In this document: piece after piece, positions 9,047 through 17,712 of the stretch
How positions within the stretch are numbered: the stretch's first letter is position 1
Layout: each line of letters starts with the position of its first letter
DNA from: a bacterium
GTDB taxonomy: Bacteria; Planctomycetota; Planctomycetia; Kolteriales; Kolteriaceae
Reading direction: 5' to 3'
Assembly (NCBI GenBank): GCA_019753235.1
Contig: JAIELF010000055.1
Location: 1 to 64,000 of the forward strand
Length of the DNA: 64,000 bases
Notes under the pieces: generated by a model
What the model was told of the DNA's origin: nothing
Databases searched by the model: none
The model's input: only the letters and a program-made list of their open reading frames with translations
Position numbers and translations under genes: made by a program

Positions 9047-9799
9047 CTAGCTTAACTTCACCGGTCCATGGTCATCACAATGGTCGCCATGCGGATGATG
9101 CAAATGACCGTTGACGATGTAGTCTACATGGTCGCCATGCGGAATTGCCTCGTGACCGCAACCCGGACCATGCACGTGGCCCGCCGCATGTCCATCACAC
9201 GTGTGAGCTGGTGTACAGCCGGTCGGATTGATTCCCGAAACGCCGATCGAGTGCTCTTCGACGGTACCATCCGCACGCTGGTGATGGAGATGCCCGTCGT
9301 GAACATAATCGACGTGTCCATCGTGCTCGACCTTCGTGTGGCCGCAACTAGGGCCATGCTGATGCGAATGACCTTCATGAGAATGACCGCTCATCCAACC
9401 TCTCCTTTGTGAAAAAAACTCACCATCAGTTTCACGTGCATGCTCGATCCCGTTGGCCACCAGATCGGCCACATGGTGGTCGATAAGCCGATAGCGAACG
9501 TGCTTTCCATCTCGGCGAGCCGCCACCAGCCGCTCGGCCCGCAGCAGCTTCAACCGCTGCGACACAGCCGGCAGACTCTGCCCCGTTGCGGAGGCAAGAT
9601 CGCTGACGCACTCCTCACCAGAGCTCAACAAAGCCAATAAATGAAGCCTTCCAGGATCCCCCATCGAACGAAAGATTGCCGCCGCCCTTTCGACACTGAT
9701 CGCATCAAGAGACACAAGATGTTTGTGTGTATGATCTTTCGATGAACAGATGGGATCGAGTTCGTCGTCCATCGGCATCGTCCCAGCAAATCCATTCAA
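9047..9799 (-). CDS. SmtB/ArsR-type metal-sensing repressor fused to a His-rich tail
   Basis: Up to 250 residues. Residues 34-125 form an ArsR/SmtB winged-helix domain. It contains ECVSDLASATGQSLPAVSQR (63-82) and, in the last helix, D107-x-H109-x10-H120-x2-E123. This is the exact spacing of the alpha-5 zinc site of SmtB, CzrA and ZiaR, so Zn(II)-type sensing is likely. After residue 138 comes a tail with about 26 His and 5 Cys in 112 residues. The tail contains two copies of an HGPxCGH...HVDY...GHLHH unit, a pattern otherwise known to me as small stand-alone proteins. The fusion may buffer or pre-bind metal. The first codon is TTG at 9799; ATG at 9778 or 9772 are alternatives. No metal transporter lies nearby. 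Confidence 0.85.
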   Translation of the reverse strand: MNGFAGTMPMDDELDPICSSKDHTHKHLVSLDAISVERAAAIFRSMGDPGRLHLLALLSSGEECVSDLASATGQSLPAVSQRLKLLRAERLVAARRDGKHVRYRLIDHHVADLVANGIEHARETDGEFFSQRRGWMSGHSHEGHSHQHGPSCGHTKVEHDGHVDYVHDGHLHHQRADGTVEEHSIGVSGINPTGCTPAHTCDGHAAGHVHGPGCGHEAIPHGDHVDYIVNGHLHHPHGDHCDDHGPVKLS

Positions 9800-9806
9800 T
9801 GTTTCA

Positions 9807-9822
9807 ACACTTCTTTAAGTGT
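9807..9822. promoter_or_regulatory. Candidate operator of the SmtB-like repressor
   Basis: A perfect inverted repeat, ACACTT-CTTT-AAGTGT, in an AT-rich stretch 8 to 45 bases upstream of the possible start codons of the metal-sensor gene. ArsR/SmtB repressors usually bind such short palindromes in their own promoters and leave when metal binds. The gap is divergent, so the lipoprotein gene at 10043 could share control. The assignment rests on position and symmetry only. Confidence 0.45.
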
Positions 9823-10042
9823 ATATCTCTTTTCGGCACGGAGAGCAAGATTCTTTGCCTCTGGGGGGCAGAATTTTCAGGGATGGGTTGACCGATTCGG
9901 CCCGAGAGGTCATCTACCGGCCGACTCCAATGCCTGACTTCTGGGAAAGCAACTCGCGGCCAAGGATGGTGGCGGGTCGGTGTTCACAATGGTTTCCATC
10001 CGCACAGGGCGGGGCGAACCAGGTGCCGGGAGAGGCAACATC

Positions 10043-10711
10043 ATGACCAAGCGAACGGCTTGTCGAATCCTTTGGCAATCGATGTTGCTAGTAGCCTGCG
10101 TGCCAGCGGTGGGATGTCAACTAAACGTGTTGGCCTTGCCGTACTTTCTCATCGCGGGCGAACCGAAGGTCGATCCCGCCTTTAAGCTTGTCGAGAAACG
10201 TAAAGAGACCAAGCGGGTTCTTGTCCTGGCTTATGCGGATACAGGGATTCGTTGGGGCTATCAAGCAATTGACGATGAACTGACGGGCCTGCTCGTCAAT
10301 CAAATTCAAACTGCCGACAAACGATTGGAGATGGTTCCCGATCGAAGTGTTCGGGAGTGGAAAGATCGCAATGCCGACTGGGTCGATAAAGACCCTCAAA
10401 TGATCGGCGAGCACTTCGATGTTGATTATGTACTATTCGTCGAAGTCACGGCGTTCACCCTGAACACGACCCAGAACCAGTTCCTCTTGCAGGGACATTG
10501 CGACGTGCTGTTTAAGGTCTGGGACGTCAACAAAGAATCCCTCGTCTTCAGCAACGTCTTTGAAAAGGATTATCCATCCGAGCGATCGATCGAGTTGCAA
10601 GATGTCACCAGTGAAGAACAGTTTCGACGACTGTTCCTTCGTCGAATAGCGGAGGAGCTTTCCTGGTATGTCGTGCCGCACCGATCGGCCGACGAGATCG
10701 AAGACGTTTAA
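10043..10711 (+). CDS. Predicted lipoprotein of unknown function
   Basis: A 222-residue protein with a lipoprotein signal peptide: basic start, hydrophobic core and the lipobox AVGC with Cys25. The mature part contains a short alpha/beta region (RVLVLAYADTGIRWGY, then YVLFVEVTAF, and repeated beta strands) vaguely like the secreted, nucleotide-fold-like lipoproteins related to CsgG; this is a weak impression. The ATG at 10043 follows GGGAGAGG; an in-frame GTG at 9980 would place 21 residues in front of the signal peptide and is rejected. The gene is divergent from the metal sensor and converges on the FHA/coiled-coil gene. Confidence 0.65.
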   Translation: MTKRTACRILWQSMLLVACVPAVGCQLNVLALPYFLIAGEPKVDPAFKLVEKRKETKRVLVLAYADTGIRWGYQAIDDELTGLLVNQIQTADKRLEMVPDRSVREWKDRNADWVDKDPQMIGEHFDVDYVLFVEVTAFTLNTTQNQFLLQGHCDVLFKVWDVNKESLVFSNVFEKDYPSERSIELQDVTSEEQFRRLFLRRIAEELSWYVVPHRSADEIEDV

Positions 10712-10749
10712 TCATCCTCTGGCGATGCCAACGACGTTGATCTCGGATC

Positions 10750-13446
10750 TTATGGAGTCGACGACGGAGGAGACTCCGGCTTCGGTGGTGTTTCCGCGGT
10801 TCGCTTCATGAAACTGCGGAGCCGATCCGATAGGGATGGTTGCGGCGCGATCACCGGTGCTTCTTTGGCTCGGCCCTTTACTTCGCTTGCAAGTCGATCC
10901 AGCGGCGCCAAACGGGCCCGGGCCGTCGACTCCCGTTCGTTATGCTCCATCTCGGCAGCGAACTCTCGCTTTAAGCGATCAAGCTCCGCCTTTTCTCGTG
11001 CGAAAGAAGCACGCTCACGCGACAGATCCAGTTCCGACTGACGAAGTTTATCCTGGAGATTCATCCGCTCGGTTTCGAGCTCTTGCTCTCGCTGCGCGAG
11101 CTCTGCTTGAGCTTGTTCCAGATCGGTTCGATACTGCTCGAGTTGTTGCTCATACTCGCTGAGGTCATTCTGTTCGCGCGGAGGATACTGGCCCGATGAC
11201 AATGCCGATTCCAGCTCTTGCACGCGAGCGCGAAGATAGTCAACCTCTTGGTCCCCTCCCCCCACTTCGTAAGGGGAACGTTCCTCCGCGGGCATCGCGA
11301 GTTGAGCACGGAGCGACTCCATCTCGGACCTGGTCCGGTCATGATCGGCCGCGGCCTGCATGACGAGTTGTTTCATCTGCGAGCGTTCTGCTTCGAGTTG
11401 TTGCCTCATGGCCAGAAGCCTTTGCTCGGTCTGTTCATGCTCTGCATCAAGCCTTCGCACCAGATCGAGCCGGGCCTCTTCGACGGCCTGCCAATCCGCA
11501 CGAAGTTGTTCGACGTCACCCGAGTCACTTTCGCTAGATGAATGACCTTCTGAGGGTCGGCCAGCTTGCGCGAGTGCCTCTTGAAGTTCTCGCGATAAGC
11601 GATGATTGTCGGTCAATTGCTGAGAGGCATCCCGTTCCAGATCAGCAATCTGCAGGCGAAGCGACTCAAACTCCTCGGCTTTGTCAGTCGAATTCGCTCC
11701 CGCGGAACGAGCCTGGACCAGCTCTCGCTCGAGGTCGGCAATCATCGCGCGGGCCTGCGCGAGTTCGCCGATCATGCTCGCACCGCCCGATTCGAGGTCG
11801 GCACGGAGTTTGTTCTTCTCCTGCTGCGCGACAAGCAGTTGCTTCTCTCGGCTTTCGAGCTCCTGGCGAATTTGGATCAGCTCGTCTTCGAGAGCGGCGA
11901 TCTTCTCTTTGCTTCCGCCCAAGTTGAATGCCTGCGTCTGCGTCAGTGTGACATGCTCGGTACGAAGGGTCGAGATCTCCGACTCGAGCTGCCGGGAATG
12001 CTCGCGCAGGCCGCTGGTTTCTCTCGTCGCGACGTCGGCGGCATATCGCAGCGATTCAATCTCGGCCTTGGATCGGCTTTTCTCGGCAGAGAAAGATTCG
12101 AGTTCCCCTTCCAACCACTCGGCTCGGCTCTGATAGTCCTTGGCGAGGGCTTCGAAGGTCTCCCGCTCTTTCTCCAACTGTGCACCTCGCGCGAGCCATT
12201 GATCTCGCTCGGCCAACAAGGCGGCAAGCTCATCGGTTTGCGGGGCACTCTGCTCGGCATCAAGTTGACGAAGACTCTCGTTTGATCGCTCGAGTTCCTG
12301 ACGAAGCTGATCGACGAGCGTCTCCAGACTGTTCGCATGACTTTGTGACTGCATCAACTGTTCGCGAAGCGAAGCAATTTCGGCCGAATCTTCTGGAGGC
12401 GTCTGTTCGGGAGGAGTCTGCTCAAAAGCTCGACGAACCTGCTCGGCTTCATCCAAAGCCGCGAGCTTCTCTTCGGTCAGTTCGACGATGCGACCCCGAA
12501 GATGATCCGTTTCAGACTGTAATTGATGGACCTTTTGCTCAAGTTCTTCTTGAAGACGAACGGCGTCATCGGTGCGAATGGCTTCTTGTGATTGGTTGGT
12601 CGACTGAAGTTCTTCGAATCGCTGATCAGCCTGCTGCTTCTCTTTGGTTAATTGATAGATTCGCTCCCGAAGCTCGTGCGCCTCGGCCTGGGCCTGCTCT
12701 TTCCAAGCCTCGAAGACGGGGCTAGAAGTCTCCTCGGCCGGTGTCCGTTCGACCTGTGTCGAACGCAGATCGTCGAGTTCCGCGGCCAGACGGCCGGTCC
12801 GCTCTCGCTCGGATCGACGAAATGCTTCCAACGAGCAAAGTGTCTGACCTAATTCGGACGATAAGCGTTCGCGATCGACGAGGTCCGTTTTGAGACGATC
12901 GATCTCGGAGTATGCCGCATCGAGTTCATGAATCTTGTTGGACGATCGATTCCATTCGGATCGCAGATCTTGCAATTGGGACGCAAGGCGATCTCTCTCC
13001 GCTTCGACCGAAGAGATATGGTGCTGGAGACATTTCTCTTGTTCGGTCTTTCGTTCGAGTTCCTCCTGAAGAAGACTTCCTTCTTCGAGAGAGGCGTCCT
13101 TTGCATGAGCAGGAACACTGACGACGAACGAGAACGGTCCGATTTGAATCTGGTCGCCATCCTTGATTTCGGTCTCGCGAATGACGTGACCGTTCACGAT
13201 CACGCCCGACTTGCTGTCGCAATCACGAATCGTCCATCCGCTTTTGTCACGAGAAACAAGGCAGTGAAGTCCGGAGATTTCGGGCGATTCCAGGCGGATA
13301 TCGCAGCAGCGGTTTCGGCCGATCAGCGTCGAGGGTTTTTCAATAGGGCGACGTTTATTGGCCGTGGCGCCGAAGGCGACGACCAAGGCAGGTTCGCCGG
13401 CGGAGCTGACCGAAGGTGTCACCGTGCTGTCCGTCTTCGTGCCCAT
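10750..13446 (-). CDS. FHA-domain protein with very long coiled coil
   Basis: An 898-residue protein. Residues about 22-112 are a forkhead-associated domain (LIGRNRCCDIRLE, SGLHCLVSRD, SKSGVIVNG), a phosphothreonine-binding module. About 120-870 is nearly continuous heptad-rich coiled coil, dominated by Glu, Gln, Leu, Arg and Ala. There is no signal peptide or membrane segment, so it is probably cytoplasmic. The layout suggests a scaffold or filament recruited to Ser/Thr-phosphorylated partners, but no partner is encoded next to it. Start: ATG 13446 with GAGGGA just upstream. Generic coiled-coil similarity (SMC, myosin-like) would be misleading in database searches. Function unknown. Confidence 0.75.
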   Translation of the reverse strand: MGTKTDSTVTPSVSSAGEPALVVAFGATANKRRPIEKPSTLIGRNRCCDIRLESPEISGLHCLVSRDKSGWTIRDCDSKSGVIVNGHVIRETEIKDGDQIQIGPFSFVVSVPAHAKDASLEEGSLLQEELERKTEQEKCLQHHISSVEAERDRLASQLQDLRSEWNRSSNKIHELDAAYSEIDRLKTDLVDRERLSSELGQTLCSLEAFRRSERERTGRLAAELDDLRSTQVERTPAEETSSPVFEAWKEQAQAEAHELRERIYQLTKEKQQADQRFEELQSTNQSQEAIRTDDAVRLQEELEQKVHQLQSETDHLRGRIVELTEEKLAALDEAEQVRRAFEQTPPEQTPPEDSAEIASLREQLMQSQSHANSLETLVDQLRQELERSNESLRQLDAEQSAPQTDELAALLAERDQWLARGAQLEKERETFEALAKDYQSRAEWLEGELESFSAEKSRSKAEIESLRYAADVATRETSGLREHSRQLESEISTLRTEHVTLTQTQAFNLGGSKEKIAALEDELIQIRQELESREKQLLVAQQEKNKLRADLESGGASMIGELAQARAMIADLERELVQARSAGANSTDKAEEFESLRLQIADLERDASQQLTDNHRLSRELQEALAQAGRPSEGHSSSESDSGDVEQLRADWQAVEEARLDLVRRLDAEHEQTEQRLLAMRQQLEAERSQMKQLVMQAAADHDRTRSEMESLRAQLAMPAEERSPYEVGGGDQEVDYLRARVQELESALSSGQYPPREQNDLSEYEQQLEQYRTDLEQAQAELAQREQELETERMNLQDKLRQSELDLSRERASFAREKAELDRLKREFAAEMEHNERESTARARLAPLDRLASEVKGRAKEAPVIAPQPSLSDRLRSFMKRTAETPPKPESPPSSTP

Positions 13447-13850
13447 GAATCCCTCGGCCAGAGGATGTCGCTGGTCGACTTGAATTTACTTCGCCTGAAA
13501 CCAGCGCTACCGCACCTAGAATCAACCGACTCGTCGAGCTTTCTCTCGCGATCGTTCGAGAAGAAGGCTGATCGTCGGGCGACTATTGAAATGCTCTCCT
13601 CGCGGGACAGCGCTGTGCCGATCGCCTGGACACCCTTGCCGCGAAATCATGGGCAGTAAGAGGGTCGGCGAGGCGGTAAGCGACGGCTCGCTGGCATCAA
13701 TCGGTAAACCATAGCTCACAGTTTTTCGTCTCGCGAAAAGAGAGCCTGAATTCAGGATCGCCTGATCCCAAGCTCGACTCTTCAGGAAGCGACTCGGCAC
13801 AAACAGGTTTATCGAAAGGAGAAATCTAGATCTGTCGGTGATGGCGTTCG
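13447..13850. other. Intergenic gap between recG and the FHA gene
   Basis: A 404-base gap between two minus-strand genes. Short frames cross it but have no ribosome-binding sites and no recognisable product. It presumably holds the promoter for the FHA gene and the 3' end of recG. No hairpin with a T tract was seen. Confidence 0.4.
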
Positions 13851-15926
13851 CTACCCAACCAACGCGAGGCCGAAATACTTCGCGAATCGATCCAAAAGGG
13901 CTCGACGAAAACGGGCCCAAGCAGGGTTTCGCAGGGCCGGGTCGGCCGCAACAAGCTCCTCGGCATCCTTTCGACATTGGGCCAGTAGGTCACTGTCCGT
14001 TTGAAAATCGCCGACGCGGAGACGTATCACGCCATGTTGACGTTCTCCGAGTGGGTCCCCTGCTCCGCGAGAACGGGTATCGAGCTCCGCAATTTCGAAG
14101 CCGTCGATGGTACTGGCGAGATCGTTGAGCCTTTGATGTCCCTCCGGATCGTCCGAATAATCCAGCAGAAAGCAGTTCCCCTCGCCGGTCCCGCGTCCCA
14201 CGCGACCTCGGATCTGATGAAGTTGGCTGAGCCCGAATCGGTCGGCATTCTCGATCAACACATGCGACACATTCGGTACATCCAGACCAACTTCGATAAC
14301 GACCGTCGCCACTAGGATCAACGTGTCGCCTCGGCGAAATCGGCGGATCGCCTCGTCCTTGTCAGTGTCCTCCATTTTTCCATGCACCAGCCCGATGGGA
14401 AGATCCACGCCCGCGTGCCGGGCAACCTCTGCGAGAATCTCTTGGGCGCTCCGGAGATCATCCCCACCCTGCCCTTTCGGAGTGGGTTCAATTCGAGCAC
14501 AAACGATCAGCGACTGCTGTCCCATTCGTGCCCGACGGAGGAGGAACTGATACACGTCGTCTCGCTTGGCCGCGGGAACAACATGCGTGAGAACCTTGCC
14601 ACGTCCTTCGGGGCCTTGCCGTAAGGCCGTCAGATCGAGATCACCAAACCACGTCATCGCCAGCGACCGAGGGATCGGCGTTGCCGTCATCACCATCTGG
14701 TGTGGCGTGACCTCTTGCTGAAGGAGCTCTGCTCGTTGGCGAACACCAAACTTGTGTTGCTCATCGATCACCACCAAACCGAGCCGAGCGAAGTGGACAT
14801 CCGGCTGAATGAGTGCGTGTGTCCCGACAACCAGATCGATCTCGCCCCGATAAAGGGGATCGAGGATGGCTTGTCGATCGGCGGAGGCCAAGCCCCCCAC
14901 GAGGAGTTGTCGGCGAACTCGGCTCCGCGAGAGATAATCGTTCAAGACGCGAAACTGTTGTCGAGCGAGGATTTCGGTCGGCGTCATGAAAGCCGCCTGA
15001 TACCCTGCCGCCACCACCGCCAGTATGGCGTAGATCGCGACGGCTGTCTTGCCCGAACCGACATCCCCCTGAATGAGCCGATGCATGGGATGTCCCGAAC
15101 GAAAGTCGCCGACGATGTTTTGAATGACCTCGTCCTGAGAGGGAGTCAGGGAGAAAGGGAACAGCCGACGAATTCGGCGATCCACCTCGGACGAGACATC
15201 GATCGCATAGCCTCTTTCCCGCGTCCGCTTCGATCGCTTCAATGCCGACGCCACCGCGAACTGAAAGATCTCTTCGTAGGCCAACCGCTGCCGAGCCGCG
15301 CTCGCCGCCGACAGATCAGCCGGTTCATGCAGATCGGCAAACGCCTGCGCCAGCGGCACGAGAGCCTTCTTCTGGGCATACTCATCGGGAAGAAGCGAGA
15401 CGACCTCGCCCGCCAACGGGAGGACCTGCCGAACCCATGATCGAATCTCTTCCGAGCGGATCTCTTGCGAACCGGCATAGATCGGAACGATCCCCTGGGT
15501 TTGATCTTCACCAGACCAAGGACGGATCTTGGGGTTGGTCATCCGCCAATGACCCTCTACGCGTTTCGGCTTACCGGTGATCTCGACGTGCTGGTCGATG
15601 GCCAGCGTCTCGCGTAGATCGGGTCGATGAAACCACTGGACGGTCAACTCGCCCGAGCCGTCGGTACATTGCATCTCGACCAGCGGCATTCCCGTCTTTG
15701 TTCGGCGAAAGTCCAACCAAAAGATTTTGCCGCGTAAGAGCTGAACCTCGTCCTCGGCCATCTGCGCGATGGGACGAACTTGCCGAAGATCGAGGTAATC
15801 TCGCGGGATCGTGTACAGGAGATCGAGGTTCGTTTCGATACCTCGCTTGGCGAGAATCTCCCCTTTGCGCGGGCCGACCCCTTTTAAGAATTGGACGTTG
15901 TCATCAAGACGAGGAAGACGAGTCAC
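13851..15926 (-). CDS. recG: ATP-dependent DNA helicase RecG
   Basis: A 691-residue superfamily-2 helicase that remodels stalled replication forks and Holliday junctions. The N-terminal wedge/OB domain spans about 10-150. The helicase motifs are present: Walker A GDVGSGKT (287-294), TPTEIL (315-320), the RecG-type DEQH box (388-391), MTATPIPRS, and the QIRGRVGRG motif near the C-terminus. Length and domain order match the family, with no truncation. The start is GTG 15926; no strong Shine-Dalgarno is seen. The RlmI-type gene ends 56 bases upstream on the same strand, so cotranscription is possible but not shown. Confidence 0.96.
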   Translation of the reverse strand: MTRLPRLDDNVQFLKGVGPRKGEILAKRGIETNLDLLYTIPRDYLDLRQVRPIAQMAEDEVQLLRGKIFWLDFRRTKTGMPLVEMQCTDGSGELTVQWFHRPDLRETLAIDQHVEITGKPKRVEGHWRMTNPKIRPWSGEDQTQGIVPIYAGSQEIRSEEIRSWVRQVLPLAGEVVSLLPDEYAQKKALVPLAQAFADLHEPADLSAASAARQRLAYEEIFQFAVASALKRSKRTRERGYAIDVSSEVDRRIRRLFPFSLTPSQDEVIQNIVGDFRSGHPMHRLIQGDVGSGKTAVAIYAILAVVAAGYQAAFMTPTEILARQQFRVLNDYLSRSRVRRQLLVGGLASADRQAILDPLYRGEIDLVVGTHALIQPDVHFARLGLVVIDEQHKFGVRQRAELLQQEVTPHQMVMTATPIPRSLAMTWFGDLDLTALRQGPEGRGKVLTHVVPAAKRDDVYQFLLRRARMGQQSLIVCARIEPTPKGQGGDDLRSAQEILAEVARHAGVDLPIGLVHGKMEDTDKDEAIRRFRRGDTLILVATVVIEVGLDVPNVSHVLIENADRFGLSQLHQIRGRVGRGTGEGNCFLLDYSDDPEGHQRLNDLASTIDGFEIAELDTRSRGAGDPLGERQHGVIRLRVGDFQTDSDLLAQCRKDAEELVAADPALRNPAWARFRRALLDRFAKYFGLALVG

Positions 15927-15982
15927 GTCGAAGTTTCCCTGCCCGACAACGTGCCCATGTCATCGAGCTCTTCCAACAGCAA

Positions 15983-17200
15983 TCAGTCATCCGCCAACAG
16001 AAACAGGCACTTCAAATGCCTTGCCGCTGGATGAATCATCTGCGTTGGAAAGTCCGATGGCAAGCCTGGCGAATCAACCAATCGGAGTCGGCGAAGGGTC
16101 TCCTTGCCGGCTTCGCGAATCTGTGACTCGAGCTTTTCAGGCTTGGCAACGGCGCTGCTGGCGGCAACTACCAGCAATCCCCCCGGGGAAAGAATCTTGA
16201 GAGCGTGGGCTATCAATCGACCGTAGTCAGACTTCATGAACCAACGTTTATTGGGAACAGTTGTTTTGGCGGGCGGATCAAGAATGACAACGTCGAACAT
16301 CTTGTCGTGACGACGTGCAACCTTGACATACTCAAGAACATCATCTCGGTCGAAACGAATGTTTTTGCTCAGGGGTATCTCATTGAGGGCCAAGTTTGCC
16401 TTCGTCCATTCCAGAACACCCTGGGCGAAATCGACACTGGTGATGGACTTGGCCCCTTCACGCACCGCCAGCATCGAAAAACTCCCCGTATAAGAGAAGA
16501 GATTCAATACCGACTTCCCGCGAAGCCAAGGTCGAAGCGATCGGCGAACTTGCCGCATGTCGAGAAACAAGCCCGTGTTGATTCCACCGGTGAGATGAAC
16601 CTCATAAAGGAGATCATCCTCGCGCACGGACAGCGTGGCGGGGGGCTCGACTCCATACTCCAGTCGAAAGGGGACCTTACCCGTCGGCACTTCCCCCGCG
16701 GGTCGAACCTTCGAGATGATGCTGAGGGGCTGCAATTCCGAGCCGATCACCTCGGCCCAGCCGGGAACATGACTATCGAGCGCAGCCGACAGAGAATAAA
16801 TGACCACGTGCTGAGCATAGACATCGACCTGATAACCCGCGAGGTGATCTCCCTCGCCATGGATGAGCCGATAGCCCGATTCATCCCCCACCAACCCCAA
16901 ACGTTTACGAAGAGCCAACGCTTGCCGAACTCTTTTGCGAAAGAATCGCTCGTCGAAAGATTCTTCCGGATCGGCCGGGTAACACCAGATGACTTCACTC
17001 TCAGGATCGACGATGCCAAACCCGACGGAGTCAAAGTTCTCGGCCCGAAGAGAAACGACCTCGCCGGGCGTCATGGTCGCGACATCGATCGGGATCGGCA
17101 ACGACGCGAGCTCGGCCAGGCCGATCGACGGAATCCCTCCTCGGACTCGGCTCGCCCAGAGTTCGTTCAAGGTCAAGGAAGTTGGCTCGGTCGTCGTCAT
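15983..17200 (-). CDS. Class I rRNA methyltransferase, RlmI-like
   Basis: About 405 residues of the SAM-dependent methyltransferase family that includes RlmI (5-methylcytidine 1962 of 23S rRNA). Key signatures are GLFLDMRQVR, the SAM-binding NLFSYTGSFSMLA, the acidic SVDFAQGVLEW and the catalytic-loop DPPAKTT. An N-terminal part of about 60 residues precedes a substrate-binding middle domain (ISKVRPAGEVPTGKVPF). The ATG at 17200 gives the usual family length; an in-frame ATG at 17260 adds 20 residues and neither has a clear ribosome-binding site. The exact modified nucleotide cannot be fixed from sequence because related enzymes differ. Confidence 0.85.
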   Translation of the reverse strand: MTTTEPTSLTLNELWASRVRGGIPSIGLAELASLPIPIDVATMTPGEVVSLRAENFDSVGFGIVDPESEVIWCYPADPEESFDERFFRKRVRQALALRKRLGLVGDESGYRLIHGEGDHLAGYQVDVYAQHVVIYSLSAALDSHVPGWAEVIGSELQPLSIISKVRPAGEVPTGKVPFRLEYGVEPPATLSVREDDLLYEVHLTGGINTGLFLDMRQVRRSLRPWLRGKSVLNLFSYTGSFSMLAVREGAKSITSVDFAQGVLEWTKANLALNEIPLSKNIRFDRDDVLEYVKVARRHDKMFDVVILDPPAKTTVPNKRWFMKSDYGRLIAHALKILSPGGLLVVAASSAVAKPEKLESQIREAGKETLRRLRLVDSPGLPSDFPTQMIHPAARHLKCLFLLADD

Positions 17201-17712
17201 CGCAGTTGCTGCACTCAGGAGGCTGTCAAAAAGGTCGATCTCATCCGCGCAAGCAATCATTTATAGGAAATCGTCACTCGATCGGTTCGAAAGGATTGCT
17301 CTTGGCAAAACGCTCGTCGTACCGCCCCGCGTTTGTGCCGGGGCGCGACCCGCAGGGATAGGGCGATCGAAGTCTTCGGTCCGTCGTGATCAAAACGCGT
17401 TTTCACATCGTCGTTCATACAAATGGTACAATCGGCACAACGGTGAGAATCGTCATGCGTGCTGGGACGCAGCTTTGACGTCGAAACTCCCTCCTCTACG
17501 CATGCTCCGACGAAAAAACCGTTCTCGGCGGCGGCAAATGGTCGCGATTCGCGTCTGAATCGGTCTGGTTGCTCCGAGCGGGGTCGGCTTTTCATTTGCG
17601 AGCATCAATAAATGCCGGTTCGCCCCACGGGCGACCTATGATTCCAGCGTGGGGTCCCTTGTAGAATGATGCAAGTCGGCCGGGAACAAGCCAACGCTCC
17701 TTATTTGTTTGG
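17201..17712. other. Divergent gap upstream of the glycan locus
   Basis: About 510 bases between the methyltransferase and the first glycosyltransferase. No supported gene. A TACAAT at 17427-17432 could be a -10 element for the plus strand, but no good -35 is placed before it. Short open frames on both strands have atypical, Arg/Ser-rich translations and look like chance. Confidence 0.35.

Noticed and set aside
14700..15440. Plus-strand frame of 246 codons
   Set aside because: Antisense to recG motifs, therefore a shadow.
16205..17266. Plus-strand open frame of 353 codons
   Set aside because: Antisense to the RlmI-type methyltransferase; a long frame is expected in high-GC DNA.
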